Source: Taeniopygia guttata (Eukaryota > Chordata > Aves > Passeriformes > Estrildidae). Taken from it: a stretch of DNA of 64,000 bases. The translations under genes were made by a program, and so were the position numbers. Below are positions 39,010 through 51,869 of the stretch, piece after piece. How positions within the stretch are numbered: position 1 is the stretch's first letter; each line of letters opens with the position of its first letter. The notes below the pieces were generated by a model. It was not told the origin of the DNA. It did no database searches and was given only the letters and a program-made list of their open reading frames with translations. The DNA is taken from positions 58,126,001-58,190,000 of the forward strand of contig NC_133030.1 in NCBI RefSeq assembly GCF_048771995.1, in the 5' to 3' direction.

Positions 39010-41263
39010 GTAAGAAAATCTAATCTACTACTGAATTTCTGTTTTAATCCTGCTCTGATTTAATAAACTCACATCACATTGAATGTTTTACAGTGCAATA
39101 ATGATATACATATGTATTTTTGTAATGTCCTGCCATACAGAAAAAGAAGACTTGCATTTCTTCAGCATAGAAATTGATAAAATAGCTAAAAGTCGCTCTC
39201 ATGCTAAACTTACAATTGTCTTTTATAAACTCGGTCCACGGTTGAAACTTAACAGGTGTTTAATGTCATTTTTTAGTGCAGAAATTAATGACTGCTCTAA
39301 AGTGTAGAGTAAATTTTCCTCTACAGAGTAGAAATCATTTTGCAGAATGAGAAAGTGGCTGTTAAAGTTCATTCCACATCAGCTGCTCAAGCATGTGCAT
39401 TTTGGAGTGCCACTCTACATGCTAGAGTTTCATTTACCAGAGTTTCTAAAACTAGGTAACAAAGTTGTCATCTTTGAAAAACAAACTCATTTATTAAACA
39501 GATTGAAACACCTCAAACTGAAACACAAATGTATGCAATGTAGAAATGGGAAAGCAACACTAGAAAGTGGTAATTGCAATGCAAGACCACTTATGGGGGT
39601 GGCTAAAGATGTTTTTTGAAGAAAAGCTGACAGACAGAAAAGGTAAGCCTGGTAGGGAGTAGAAAAGCTGGTAAATGAACAGTATAAAAGGAGCATGGGG
39701 GAATAAGGCAGCTCAGAAAAACTAAATTATATTTTTGCATCAGTAGTTAGGAGGCTTTCCAATCTAAAACCACCTCAACAAGGATGATGTGATGGGCTGA
39801 TAGTTCAGCTGACGCAAAATGTCATAGAACAAAGTTGTGCCACAAATAGTGAGCAAGCAGACAGGGCTATTTTGCAGTTTCACATCTGAATCCTCTGCAG
39901 AGTTTGAGGGAATACAGTTCACCATGTGGTGCCTGCAATGCACATCAATCACAGTGCCTGAGTTTGGGGGGAGTAGGTGGCAGATAGAGCAGAAAGATTT
40001 TTTTGTTGCTTCTGAAATGAGCAAGTCTGATGTTTATATCAGTCAAATTTTTTAGAGCTTTTATCAAGCTTTCAATTAGTGGAAGCAAATAAAAATGATT
40101 AATTGAAGCTGGAGCAATACAAACCCTGGTGATTGAAGTCCCACCTCCTGGCTCATGTGGAAGAGCTGATAAGCATGAAAATTAAGGCAGGCCACTTTGT
40201 AATGCTTGGATTACACAAGTTCTTCTTTAACAATTGAAGGTGACAAAAGTAGCAGAGAATTCCATGCAACTCAGTGATTAGTCACAGTTAACTGAAATTT
40301 AATGCTGAAGTAAAAGATCATTGGGTAACATTTTCATTAAGAACAGACCTTTAAAAACAATAGTAAAACTGAAAATCAGTTAGGAAGCCACAGAGGTTAT
40401 CTCTTCCTCTCCTTTAATATTTGGAAACAGTTCCCATTCTTCCAGCATTGTTAATTCTGAAGCTGGAGTGGAACGTTGAAGCTGTTTTAGTGCCTGACTG
40501 CAGTGGTCCTTGACTGCTGCACCAGCTGCTGCTGCTGCCAGTGTTGGACGTGTTGGCACCCAGGTCCTCAGAGCCACTGTTGAGCTGTTTCAGCAAACCT
40601 AAGTTGGCAGAACATATTTAGCTGGGCTGGATTTGTGCTGACTGTAGGTTGGAATGCCCTGGCCCTGGGCAGGGACCAGTGTTGCCAGCAGAAAAATCAT
40701 AGAAGAATCACAGGATAGTTTTGGGATAGAAGAGACCTTTAAAGATCATCTACTCCTACCCCCCTGCACTAAGCAGGGACATCTTCGACCAGAACAGGTT
40801 GCTCAGAGCCTTGTCCAACCTGACCTTGAATGCTTCCAGAGACAGGGCATCCACTACCCCTCTGAACAACCTGTACCAGTGCCTTATCATGCTCAATAGA
40901 AAAAAAAAAAAAAAATCTTCCCTATATCCAGTCTGAATCCCCTCTTTTTTAGTTTAAAACCATCACCCCTTGCCCTGTCACAATGGGCCTTACTAAAAGT
41001 CCAAACTTCAGTGAAGGATCCTTTGATCATAAGTTCATTCATGATCTGGTCAGGATGCAGATGATTTGTTAATAGGTGATCAAATGCAATTCCTTACCTT
41101 ATGTTTAACATAAGAAAGATTTAATCCTGTAAAAGGTAAAAGATGCGAATCCACAAATTGTTTTTAACACTACAGCAGCTAGGCTTGTATTATGGGTAAT
41201 GTAACTTGAGGGCTTTTGTCTTAAATGGTTACTACACTGAAACCTTATCTTTCTCTTCAACAG
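39010..41263 (+). other. SGPP1: SGPP1 intron 2 (2,254 nt)
   Basis: A GT-AG intron in phase 0. The donor is GTAAGA, and the acceptor follows CTTTCTCTTCAACAG. It contains a CR1 copy on the - strand at 40693-41010. The remaining sequence shows only chance open frames. Confidence 0.92.
40693..41010 (-). mobile_element. CR1 LINE 3' end in SGPP1 intron 2
   Basis: Reversed CR1 on the + strand: ATCATAGAAGAATCACAGG, AAGAGACCTTTAAAGATCAT, CCCCCTGCACTAAGCAGGGA, CCAGAACAGGTTGCTCAGAG, CTTGTCCAACCTGACCTTGA and CACCCCTTGCCCTGTCAC. It also carries an internal A run (40902-40916). The element is antisense to SGPP1. It is well preserved over more than 300 bp, so it is one of the younger CR1 copies in the window. 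Confidence 0.95.
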
Positions 41264-41815
41264 GATGTTATTGCTGGATTTCTGTATGCTATTCTTATCC
41301 TGGTTGTCTTCCATCCATTTGTGGACCTGATTGACAACTTCAACTTAACTTACAAATATGCACCGTTAATTATCATCAGTCTCCATTTGGCCCTGGGCAT
41401 CTTCTCTTTCACCCTGGACACGTGGAGCACGTCACGAGGAGACACGGCTCAGATCCTGGGCTGCGGTGCCGGCGTGGCCTGCGGCTCTCATGTCAACTAC
41501 ATCCTGGGCCTGCAGCTGGATCCTCCTCCCCACACCTTGCCTTTGTCCCTGTCCTCCCTCAGCGTGACCGTGTTTGGAAAAGCCATACTGCGCTTGTTGA
41601 TCGGCGTCATCGTTCTGTTGTTAACAAGAGTGGCCATGAAAAAAGCCACGATTCCACTGGCGTGTAAAATGTTCCGCATCCCACACGCCGACGTGCGGAG
41701 AGCCAGGCAGCGCATGGAGGTCGAGCTGCCCTATCGCTACATTACCTATGGCATGGTTGGCTTCTCCCTCATGTTTATTGTTCCTTGCCTCTTCCATTTC
41801 ATTGGTCTTTCCTGA
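41264..41815 (+). CDS. SGPP1: SGPP1 exon 3 (residues 230-412 and stop)
   Basis: This terminal coding exon opens with Asp230, the last residue of motif C3 and the expected acidic partner of the catalytic histidines. It then runs through hydrophobic segments at about 231-249, 263-279, 294-312, 336-350 and 391-410. Stretches such as [27 protein letters not shown] and [18 protein letters not shown] match the human protein as I know it. It ends FHFIGLS and TGA at 41813-41815. The full protein is 412 residues against 441 in human, and the difference is in the N-terminal tail. No frameshift or missing key residue is seen, so the gene looks intact. Confidence 0.98.
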   Translation, partial: DVIAGFLYAILILVVFHPFVDLIDNFNLTYKYAPLIIISLHLALGIFSFTLDTWSTSRGDTAQILGCGAGVACGSHVNYILGLQLDPPPHTLPLSLSSLSVTVFGKAILRLLIGVIVLLLTRVAMKKATIPLACKMFRIPHADVRRARQRMEVELPYRYITYGMVGFSLMFIVPCLFHFIGLS

Positions 41816-42815
41816 TGCAGTTTGATCACTTTGAGTAGGGAGAACTGAGCTAGTTGCTTTTTGAAGAGGTGCACTAGTTTGCTAAGGGAGACCAGCCAGC
41901 AGGGTCTTCCTATTAACAGCAATACAAAGCAGGCAAAGCATTTAAAGGGCTTTGCACATCTCTGGGGATGGTTTAGGGCCAGCAGTCAAGCATCAGTCCA
42001 GGAGAAGTGCTGACCTCTGTAAATGCTGTTTTTTGGACTTATTGCTGTAACCAAGTCTGTGTGTGTGTGATGCAGTGAATGTATCTGGGATGGCTGCCAG
42101 GCTGTACCTGTGTACAGTGACACTTTAGCAGGTGTGTCTGACAGCTATTCAGAAGGCTCCATTCATGATCTGTTTGCCATTTCACAGTAATTAATTCAAG
42201 TTGTTGGACCATAAACTGTTACATTTGCTTTTTTCTATTCTTTCCTGAAGTCCTGCTTCAAGGTATTTCAACTAATAGGTATTTTTAACGGACCAAACTT
42301 GTAATGAGGTTGAATTTTTCTAAATAATTAAACAAAAGCCTTTTTCTTTAGCCCCCTTTGCAGAGAAAAAAATGTCTGGATTAGCATTGGTAGATATCAC
42401 TAGAGTATATATAATTCAGGTACTGTATTTTATGGTTTGATAACTGTGCCTTTCTGTTGCTAAACTAAGAAATGCCATATATACTGTGATGTAAAAATGC
42501 CTGATTTTGTGGAAAATTCTACGTAATTAGGCAGATATTAAAAAAGTGTTAATTGTCCATGTTGCTGACATGGGCCAAGTTAACCAGAACGTTCAGCTTT
42601 TCCTGATCAAAATTGCATAGATGAAACGACCCAGGAATTGTGTCCTTGAGCTCAAGATATTGTAAATGAACAATAGTCCCTTTTGTAAGTATTTTTAATG
42701 TGTATTGTAAAATACTGCAAGAGGATATATTTTTCTGGAGATTGTTTATACAGTGGATGGATATTCAGAATTAATTATTTAAACATATAAACAATAAAAG
42801 CACCCCATTCTGCAA
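41816..42815 (+). other. SGPP1: SGPP1 3' UTR (proximal form)
   Basis: About 1 kb of AT-rich, non-coding sequence follows the stop codon, with a short GT run near 42059-42070 and several ATTTA-like stretches. The end is set by the AATAAA at 42793-42798. The length is reasonable for this gene, but a longer form is possible. Confidence 0.7.
42793..42798 (+). terminator. SGPP1: Likely SGPP1 poly(A) signal (AATAAA)
   Basis: This canonical hexamer, the first AATAAA after the stop codon, lies 978 nt downstream of it. Cleavage would be expected around 42810-42825. The downstream T-rich ATTTATTATTCC is only a modest GU/U element. Confidence 0.6.
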
Positions 42816-45800
42816 AGAAATGGGCTTCATTTATTATTCCAAACTAATCTAGAAGGACCACTGCTTTTAGGTATTTGGTTAGAAAATATAATACTTATTC
42901 TAGAAAAATCTGTATTTTTATGCATTAACATACTATATTTAAAGGTGATAATCACTTTTACCCAATTTAGATAGTTACAAGACAATGTAACAATTAAAGT
43001 AAACTAGTAATCATTCTGATTCACAGATTGTGAGGTAGTCAAGACAGTATGGTCAATGCATGAACAGTTTGTGATGCCTAAATTTGGCAGGATTTTATGT
43101 GTTTTCGAGCTTTTCATGATCCTTTTCCCTTCAAGTGTAATTTCATGTGCCTTTTTTCTGTTCATTTTGTCTTGTTCATGTGTTGCCTGATCTGTTCTTT
43201 CCATGTCAGGAACAGTTACTGCAGGAAGCGCTGTCTTAGTGTCTGAGCAGACACAAATTCCTTAATTTTGTATTATAGTTGTTTTTCAGAAAAAGCATCA
43301 TTTGGTTGGGAAATACAGTGATCAGATAGAATACAAAGCCTACATTTTTTGTAAGCAGTATTTGGTTTTAGAGGGGTTTTTTTGTGTTGGAGATGATATC
43401 TCCAAGCTGTTAGTGTGTAGATTGACAAAGTTAACTTCACTTTCTTTGAAGCACATGAGGTTTATGGTACTCTGGCACTGCATGATGTGAGAAACTCAAC
43501 TTTTCTGGTGCATTTTTGCCGTGCATCCTGAATGCACTGCTATGAATGTATTCAAACTGAGGTATTAAGAACTGAGAGTGTGTTAAACAACTTATATACC
43601 TGCGAAAACCTTACCCAGCAGAAAATGGTGAGAAAATAGTTTCAGTGTGTGTTTCTGGATTTGATTTTTGTGTCTGTTCCTCTTTTGCAGTTCAGTGCTG
43701 AATGTGCAGGAAAAGGTAAATTGGTTGCTAGGGTTTTGAGAATGGGATTTTCACTGATTGGCTTCACACACCAAGATAGCCATTAAATACATAGCTGGGG
43801 GAATATACACAAAATGCCTTATGCTAAAAGCCCTAAGCAAGTGGTGTAGTTTTAATTATATGTAATTAGTCTGAGGACTGTTAACAATAATAGGATAACT
43901 TTCTCTGAAATGTAGGGCATATTCTCCTTAAATATCTTAGCTTTACAGTTTCTAGCAAAAAATGTTTAAATTCTAGCACAGAAAAGGTAAGTGAGCAAAA
44001 CTCATTTTTTAAGGTACATATTGGACTTCTAGAAACTTCAAGTTTACATCATAAAGAGCATAACTAAAGCTGTATTTTCTAGCTGTGCTTGCTCTTGTAG
44101 TATTAATGGAACATGAGATGTACTGTAGAGGATCTGGAAGGGGTGAAGAAGATCACACAGAGCTTTTAACAGGCTAAGGAAAATTGCACTGTAGCTTATT
44201 CTACTGTCATTAACGTATTTTTTATATTTTTATACATTGCATTGAGTAAATTCAAAATGTCATGTTCCATGTACCACTGCCCAGGAAATGTCCATCAGAA
44301 TGTCTATAAAGCACCTTCAGCAACTACTTCAGTGAAGTTTACATGAGAAAAAGTTCTACTGTTCTATTTTCATGTTTTATAAGGGGTTAGGCTCAAGAGG
44401 GCAGTTAGCACAAAATGTCATGCAATATGAATACCTTTAGCGGATAAAGAAGTACAGACATGCAAATGCTTCAAAATCCAAGTATTTGTATTGTTGTATA
44501 ATTTTGTTTACTAATAAGCTAAGATTCCTTGGAATTGGGCATAACAAGCAGCAGGTAAAACTGGAGCACTTTCTTTGCCCTAATCTATTCTTAGAGTTGA
44601 ACATGAAAAATGTTTCTAGTGTGTGCACCAGCTGGTACCAAATTTTTCATAAATAAAGTTAATATAGCTTTAAGAGGTAGTCAAATGGCTTTCCAGAAGG
44701 AAATATGCTTGAAACCCTTTACGACGTGGTGCAAAAAAATCCTGCTAGTGAACTCCCTCAGTCCCAGAGAGAATTACTACTTCATAGAACCAGGTATAAA
44801 TGCACATTTATTACAAAAAGCTGCAGGCTAAATTTGCCTTTTTTAATTATTGTGTGAAATAATTCTAAAAACCAACAGGCAGGTAGAGAGCAATTTGACA
44901 CAAAATCCTGTTTTCCAAGAGGCTGAAGAGATGCAAATTAGTCTGAGACTGCCTTAAACACAGGAGCAGGATTTTTTCTGGTCTGGCCCTCACTCAGAAT
45001 GGACACGTGCATCTTGGGTGAGTTTTAGAATCTGTTATTTTGAAAAAATATTTCATGTTTATAAAAAAGTATTGCTTTTTGCTTTCTCCTTGCTTCTCCC
45101 ACTTTATATACAAGTCTCACCTGCATATAAAGTATCACAGTATCACCTGTGAAGCTGTTGGGTCTCCATCAGGAGGTGGAGGAGTGACTTGAAAGTAAAT
45201 TGGCAAACCAAAGGGAGTTGTTTTTTGTTTATTTATTTGGAATTTTTTAAGGTTATGTACAGCATTTCTCCTGGAAAGAAAAACCAAACAGAAAGATGCA
45301 TTTTTTCTTTTTAAAATGGCATCTCCAAATGTGATATGTGGCTTTTGTGTTGTTTATTTTTTTCTTACCAGAACAGTGTTAAGTTGTCTGGATATTAGAA
45401 GCTAATAGGTTTTCCTTTGTTTTTGTTTTAAATTTCTGCTCACAGTATTTTTTACTCCATTTTTTGCTTATTTCTGAGAGAGTGTCCAGAACTTCTGTAA
45501 GCAATTGCTACTTATGTGAAGATTGTAATTTTGAATTTGTAAATAATTAAGGATTGTTAGCTACAAAAATATATAAAAACAAATCCTTGCATGCTGTAAG
45601 TAAATACATCTGTTGTGCTAAAAGTTGTTTCTGTTTCAGTATTTGCTTTCTCAATAAAACCAGTTTTCACACACATTACAGAAGATATTTAGTAATTCAA
45701 TGGTATGAAGGGGCATTGCTGTCAAACTCCTGCTAACTTTACTGGGAGTTCTGCACTTGGTTCCTTCCACACGTCACTGAGAATGAAGCCTGAAGGGCAA

Positions 45801-47401
45801 GTCCGTGCTGACTGTGAGCAGGCTCGGTGTGTGTGAAGTGACTCAGCTTCTAAATGTGATAGCCTTGCTTTTAGGTGATTTTCCTTGTTAAAATCACACT
45901 TAGCCCTGTTTTTACAAGATTGCTAAAGGGCTCAACTTGGAAGCCCATTCTCTGTAGGTGGAACTGGCTGCACATTTCTAACACTCCCCCTCTGTACCAT
46001 AATTCTGTGAATGAAGAGACCCCAGAATGAAGTCAATAGATATTAAAATGAGAGGAGAATTGGTTTATTGGGTATTGTGACCCAACTTATTGTAATTGAT
46101 TCTTGAATGGTTCTTTGGTCTAAAGTAGAATGTTTGGTGGTTATATCATTTATTTCTGTATTCTACAAAAAACTTCGAGGAAACTTAACTTTTTTGTGGG
46201 AGGAAGTTGAATGACTTCTTGCCAGACTTTATTCTACAGGAAAGCTTAAGTGGCCTTTTGTTTCAGAAAAGAATATGTAAGCCTGTTTTAAAATTTAGAG
46301 CAAATGATATATTTGTCAAATTGATAGATTAATTGGGTCACTAACGTTGTTCTTGCAATACTGAAGAAAGGCAATGAAAGCCGAATTTGGAAACAAAATG
46401 TAATACTGTGTGGCAGAGAGGATAAAGCACTTCAGGTGTTCTCTAAAAAGCAAGTATCACATGCTGGTTTTGAAGCAAATTTAGCCATGCATTTGAAAAA
46501 TTTCTCTGCACTCCATTCTGCACCAGAAATTATTTGCATGTTGGTTAAGAGGCCTTGTAAGAAAAGGAAGGGAAGCACGGTGTGCTTGCAGTATATGACC
46601 AGTAATTGTTCCTGTTAGGATCAAAGGAGAAGAGAGGGTAAGTGGGATAACAGTACCTTAAAGATACTGACTAGTAAATGTAAATAATTCCCATCAAGTT
46701 GGAGAATGTTATTAGTCACTGTTTTCCCACAAGTTTATTTTTGTTAGAAAGTGTAATGAAAGATAACAGTGATATTACTGAATTGGAAATTACCTCTTAA
46801 GACAATTCTAGATGACTAAAGTATCAAAACTGAAAATGATCAGTTAAGGAGCAAGTAATGGGAACAGTAAGAGTAGAGTCTGAGGGGGATTTTGTATTAA
46901 ACTTAATGCACTTAAAAATTATGCCAAAATTTGGCCTACACTTGATTTATATGAAATCTGTAGTACAATATAGATACATTTATATATATATATATTGTGT
47001 ATTGGAGTTTTTTTATGTATAGATTTTTTTTCCTGTTTACTGCATTCCCTGGTAAAAGGAAGATGATAAAATACAAACCAGCATTGTCTGTATAAGGTAA
47101 GGCTGTATATTAGTAGCCTTTGGGAAATAATGCAGTTGTAACCCAGTCTCTCAACCACTTGGAGAACTTGGTTTTAAAAACCCAAAACAACTGAGATGCG
47201 AGCCCAGAGTTAGTTGAGGATCATATAATGTTTGCTGTATAATAGTGTACAACTGATGTTTTAAAAATTAATACATCAGCACTTTGTTTTATTATTTTTA
47301 ATGATTTTGTACTCATTGTACACTTTCTGAGTTGTCAATTAATACTTAAGCTTATATTGACTGATAACTGAAATGTCTAACTTCACCTGCAATGTGTGGG
47401 T

Positions 47402-47407
47402 AATAAA
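47402..47407 (+). terminator. Candidate distal poly(A) signal (AATAAA)
   Basis: AATAAA is followed about 20 nt later by a GT-rich element, CAGCTGTGTTATTGTCTTT. This is a stronger downstream context than at 42793. It could end a long SGPP1 3' UTR of about 5.6 kb, or another transcript. Confidence 0.35.
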
Positions 47408-49026
47408 TTCCTGTTGGATTCAGCTGTGTTATTGTCTTTATTCCTTCCAGTGCTCAAGGAGAAGATTGGAGTTTGTGGATGGATGCAAACCCCAAAGTTT
47501 GTTTTCTGAAAGTTCCCTTATATGTGTACGGCTGATTTGATGCAGTAACTTAGCAAACATAAGCAGAAAGTACATTCTACTTCCGTGTCAGCTGAAAAAT
47601 TACCTTGAAATATTTAACCCAGCATGTTTTTTCATCTCTCCTGGTATGCCAGTAGCCATATGTGGGTGGGAATTCCTGCTGTGGAGAGTTCAGTCCTGGT
47701 GGCTAATCAAATCTGCAACTGCCTTGGGAATATTGCCAAAACAATGCCTGTAATGAAGAATTCCTTTGCAATTGCTTACCTTATGCTGTTAGGCAAGGGG
47801 ATGTAATCATGTTTGCCACGTATAGAATGATTACATTTCAGAACATGGTGACCCAGATTACTAACTTGCAAAGATTTTTGAACTGGAAATTCAGGGATGC
47901 TGTTTCCCATGCTTCACTTCATGCAGCAGGTACTTTAATACTTTGGTTTTGGTGATTGCTTAGTGGTTATTGCCATGGACTGCAGTACATTAGCTGCAGA
48001 TGCTGAAACTCTAAATTAAATAAAGCTTTTACTCAAATTGACACTTACAGCTTTAAGAATGAGAATATTTTATCTGATATGATGTTTATGGGACATATCT
48101 CTGATCATTTTTAATAAGATTTGAAGGTGAAAAAGTTGCTAATCTCTTTAAGACAGTGATAAAGCACAGAGTGAACATCTCCAGCACTCAGAGTGATTTC
48201 CCAGCGGTGGTAATTAGCACTGCACTGTGCTTGCCTTGCAGCAGCAGTCCAGTTCTTCCCTGATGCACTCACTGGCTGTGTGTCAGTGTTGGTATTGTGT
48301 CTAGACTTCAGGCTGACTAACCTCACTAATGTACAGCTGAGAGAAAAATAATAAATGCTTCAGGCCAGATTGGCTGCTCTTCACACTTTGTGGCCTGTTT
48401 GGGCACCTTCTTTAAACCTCTGGTTGCCGCGGTTTCTTTCTTGTCAATGCAAAAAAAAAATACTATTTTAGAATTTATATACAAGACACTTCAGCAGTTA
48501 TGCAAACACCATGTTCTAGGATCAAGAGGTCTGGAACAAACACATCTGATAGAGTGGCCAAGTGCTGAGCTTGGGTTTTTGGGGACCAATCTTCTGTAAG
48601 GGATCTCGGTGTCACCCCAACCTGTCTCAGCTGCTGAAGCAAAAATAAGATGGTACCCTCCCAGTAAAAACCTGTACAGCCTGTGGAAGCTGAGAAATCT
48701 TCCTTCTCAAGAACTTGCCCCTCCCAAAAGGGCAGTAAACAGCAGATCTGAGCTGCTTTATAATGCATGCCTTTTGCATTCAGGAATCTCACACGTGGGA
48801 GGGTTGTCTGAGGTTCTTGGGAAAAGCCAGCACGAAGGGTTATGGCTCAAGCTTGGCTCCACTGTTTTACCTCTGTACAAGTGCAGAAGTAACTGAGCAT
48901 GCATTGGGTGAGCTGTGCACTTTTTGGTGTTCCCTCAGGAGGAAGGAAGGCTCAGCTTTAGTGCCCAGCTTGATCTTTCCCCTTCAGGAAGGAATCTGGA
49001 ATTCTTGCCACTAACAAAATGGCCAA

Positions 49027-49027
<1 letters not shown>

Positions 49028-49057
<30 letters not shown>
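49028..49057 (+). repeat. Poly-A run of 30 nt
   Basis: A homopolymer preceded by ATGGCCAAC. It may be a retroposition tail, but there is no AATAAA just upstream and the 600 bp before it resemble no mRNA I know. Confidence 0.85.
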
Positions 49058-49060
<3 letters not shown>

Positions 49061-51499
49061 AATTTCAATATGTTCTTAGCATGCCTGTTCAGGTAGTGAG
49101 GATGGCCAGGAAAACAGAAATACATATCTGCAGTCTGTTTTCTTTCCTGAATGTGCCTAAAACATCTACTCAGCTCTTGGGGACAGTTACAGGCAACAGG
49201 GAGGCTGAGGAAGAGCCCTCAGTGCATGGCTCAGGTTTTTGCTCTCAACAGGATCCAATAGAAAACCTTAACTTGGCACCCTGTGCAGGTATGAGAAACT
49301 GTGGGCACTGTTCCCAACAGCAGCATTATTAAAATTAAGAATTGCTGTAGCAAAGAGATGAAAGACACAGCTCTGTTACTGCAGGATGAAGGAAGTTAGG
49401 TTATGTGAAGTCAGGCAATGCTAACTCTGAGCTGACCTCTAAAGATGGTGTCCTTACCCAACAACTTGACTTTGCAATCAAAACTTCTTTTTATTGTACT
49501 ATGTAATTAGAGTATATAATTTAATCAGCCCTTGATTTTGGTTTATTAAATGCTTATTCAGCACTAAGTGGCAATTAAGCATTGAAGTGCCTTCAGTGAA
49601 TCCGAAAACCTGATTATCATCAGTCACAATAAATTTGCCTCACTTGTACATTTTGGCAAGTGTCGCAGATAGAAATGCTGAAAAATGCTGGAGAGAGGTT
49701 TGGGAGCTCCTCCCTCCCCCTTATCCCCAACAGAGGACAAATGGCAAGTGAAAGCAATGAGCTGTACCTTTTAAAGATGTTAAAAATAAACCCCTTTCTG
49801 CAGCAAACCACATTCACTTCTGCTATTTCAGCTGATCTACTGAGGGAGTTATGTTCAGTGATCCCTGGTATGTAACACTTTGTCTCTATGCATGTATGAG
49901 CTAATTACAAATTGTTCTACTGAAAAAGTTGCAAGCCAAACTACACTGCCACAAAAATAACCTTGGCATATTAGGTAGATGCAAACACACAGCAAAAAAA
50001 AAAAAAAAACCCCAAAAAAATTCTCATTCTAGACAATTTGCTGTTTGAGTTCTTGATCTCTAGCCTAGAGTACACGACACTGAAACTCAGATTAGTTTAG
50101 ACTTTTTGTTTCTTTTAAGGTGGGGATCTTAAAGATTCCTTTCTCAAAATGCCTTTTATGTCTGCAAAGTAACTGTCAAAGAGTTCCAAGTGAGCTCTGG
50201 AGCATCTGCCCTGCAATTCCTGTGGTAAACTTCACAGCTGCATCCCTAGCCATGGTACCTGTGACTCAGCAGCATTGGTGGGCTATCCAAAAAATGATAT
50301 TTTCTATTAATACAGCTGTACTTGTCTGGGAGTACTGGGCACCAAATCCGTGGCTGTAAACTGGCATTCCAGTTGATCTTGCAGCTGTTTTTACCAAGTG
50401 AACAATGAACAGAAGGTATTTGATGAATTTGTGGCAACTGCCCCGGGAAAATCAGATGAAAAACTACCAGCTGAAAAATATTATTGTCATACTGAGATGT
50501 GCACTACAGTCTTATAATGCATATTGTGTTTTCAGTGAAAACATCTGCCTCCTGTTTGGAAATCTTCAGAACTAATCCCAGCAGTGTGAGCAGACTTTAG
50601 TTCTGGGTGACAGCTCTGGCAGGACGAGGCTTCACAATGAGGGAAAGGTATTTACTGTGAAAACATGAGTGTGTAATTTGGGTCTTTGTGCTTTGATGTA
50701 TTTAGATATTTTTCTATCTTCAGTGCACTGTAAAAATGTTAAGGAGTAAAAATAAACAGAAAAGGGGCACTTCTTCATGGCAGTTGGGAGCTTGGTGAGC
50801 TGTGCATCTGTGACTCCTCAGGAATGCAAGTACCTGGTTCTAATAAACGACTCAAAATGTTGCAGTTATCAACATAAAAGGTTAATCTCTGCTCACAGAC
50901 AGATAATTGCACTGGTAGAACATAAATAAATTTATTATTTATGTACCTATGTAAGTAGAAAAAGTAAAAATAAGTTATACTGGAGCGTGTAGAATTAAAA
51001 TATTGCACATGGCTAGTGACAGACAAATAAAATTGTCAGTATTTTGAAGTCTTTTGATTGACTTTCTGCTTTAAGGTGGCATTAGACTGAACTACAAGGT
51101 GTGTTTTTTATACTGCCCTATGGTCAGTGTCCATGTAACTTGACCATGGCATTGGGTTTAGCCAAAGCCTTTTTTATCTTGCTAGAACAATACATAGCTC
51201 AAATTCTTAGATTTCCATTTTTAAAAAATGGAAGTGCAAACTAAGCTAATGAAAATATTTCTATGTTTAAAAAAAAAGTCTTGAAATTATTTATGTGTTC
51301 ATGATATCGGTAATATGATTCACACAATTTATCAGAAAAGACAATATATGTGATTTTAACTGCAATGAAAATAAAGGTACAAATTCTTTTCCTGGCTGAA
51401 TAACATCCATCCAAGGTTATGGATGAATGCTACTACTCATCAGTGTTGAACAGTAAATTCAGAGTAGAACAGGGAACTTTGAATTTGGCAAAATTCAAT

Positions 51500-51665
51500 T
51501 TAGAAATATATATATACATATATATTTATTTATATAGTAATATATTTATATTTAGAATTATATTATATACCAAATATTTATAAATATAAATATATTATAT
51601 ATAAGATAAATATATAAAATATTTACATATTACTATAATATACGTTTTATTTATATTGCCACATT
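51500..51665. repeat. AT-rich low-complexity block
   Basis: About 165 bp of almost pure A and T with many TATATA and ATAAATAT words. It lies 200-350 bp upstream of the second CpG island. It is easily unwound and may be a matrix-attachment-like or nucleosome-poor segment, though no function is shown. Confidence 0.85.
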
Positions 51666-51869
51666 CAAATTATATTGAATGTAGGAATATAAATAAAAAA
51701 TTAAAAGAAGCCAATGTTAGTTATGCCATCTTCCTTTTCATAGCCTGGATGTGTTAGCCTAGTAATTGGTAAATAAGAAAAGGAGAAAAAACAGTGTTTG
51801 GAAGTTTAACTGGAAAGAATATAAAAAGGATCTGGGGAAATCTAATTAACCTTCTTGTCCTTTTCCGTG

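Larger units (their letters stand above)
42816..51480. other. Intergenic DNA or distal SGPP1 3' UTR
   Basis: No coding exon is recognised. Additional AATAAA hexamers on the + strand at 44652, 45653 and 47402 could serve longer SGPP1 transcripts. The stretch also holds a TA-rich run near 46980, a 30-nt A run at 49028-49057 and an A run near 49995. I recognise no CR1 copy in these 8.7 kb, which is unusually clean compared with the rest of the window. Confidence 0.5.
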
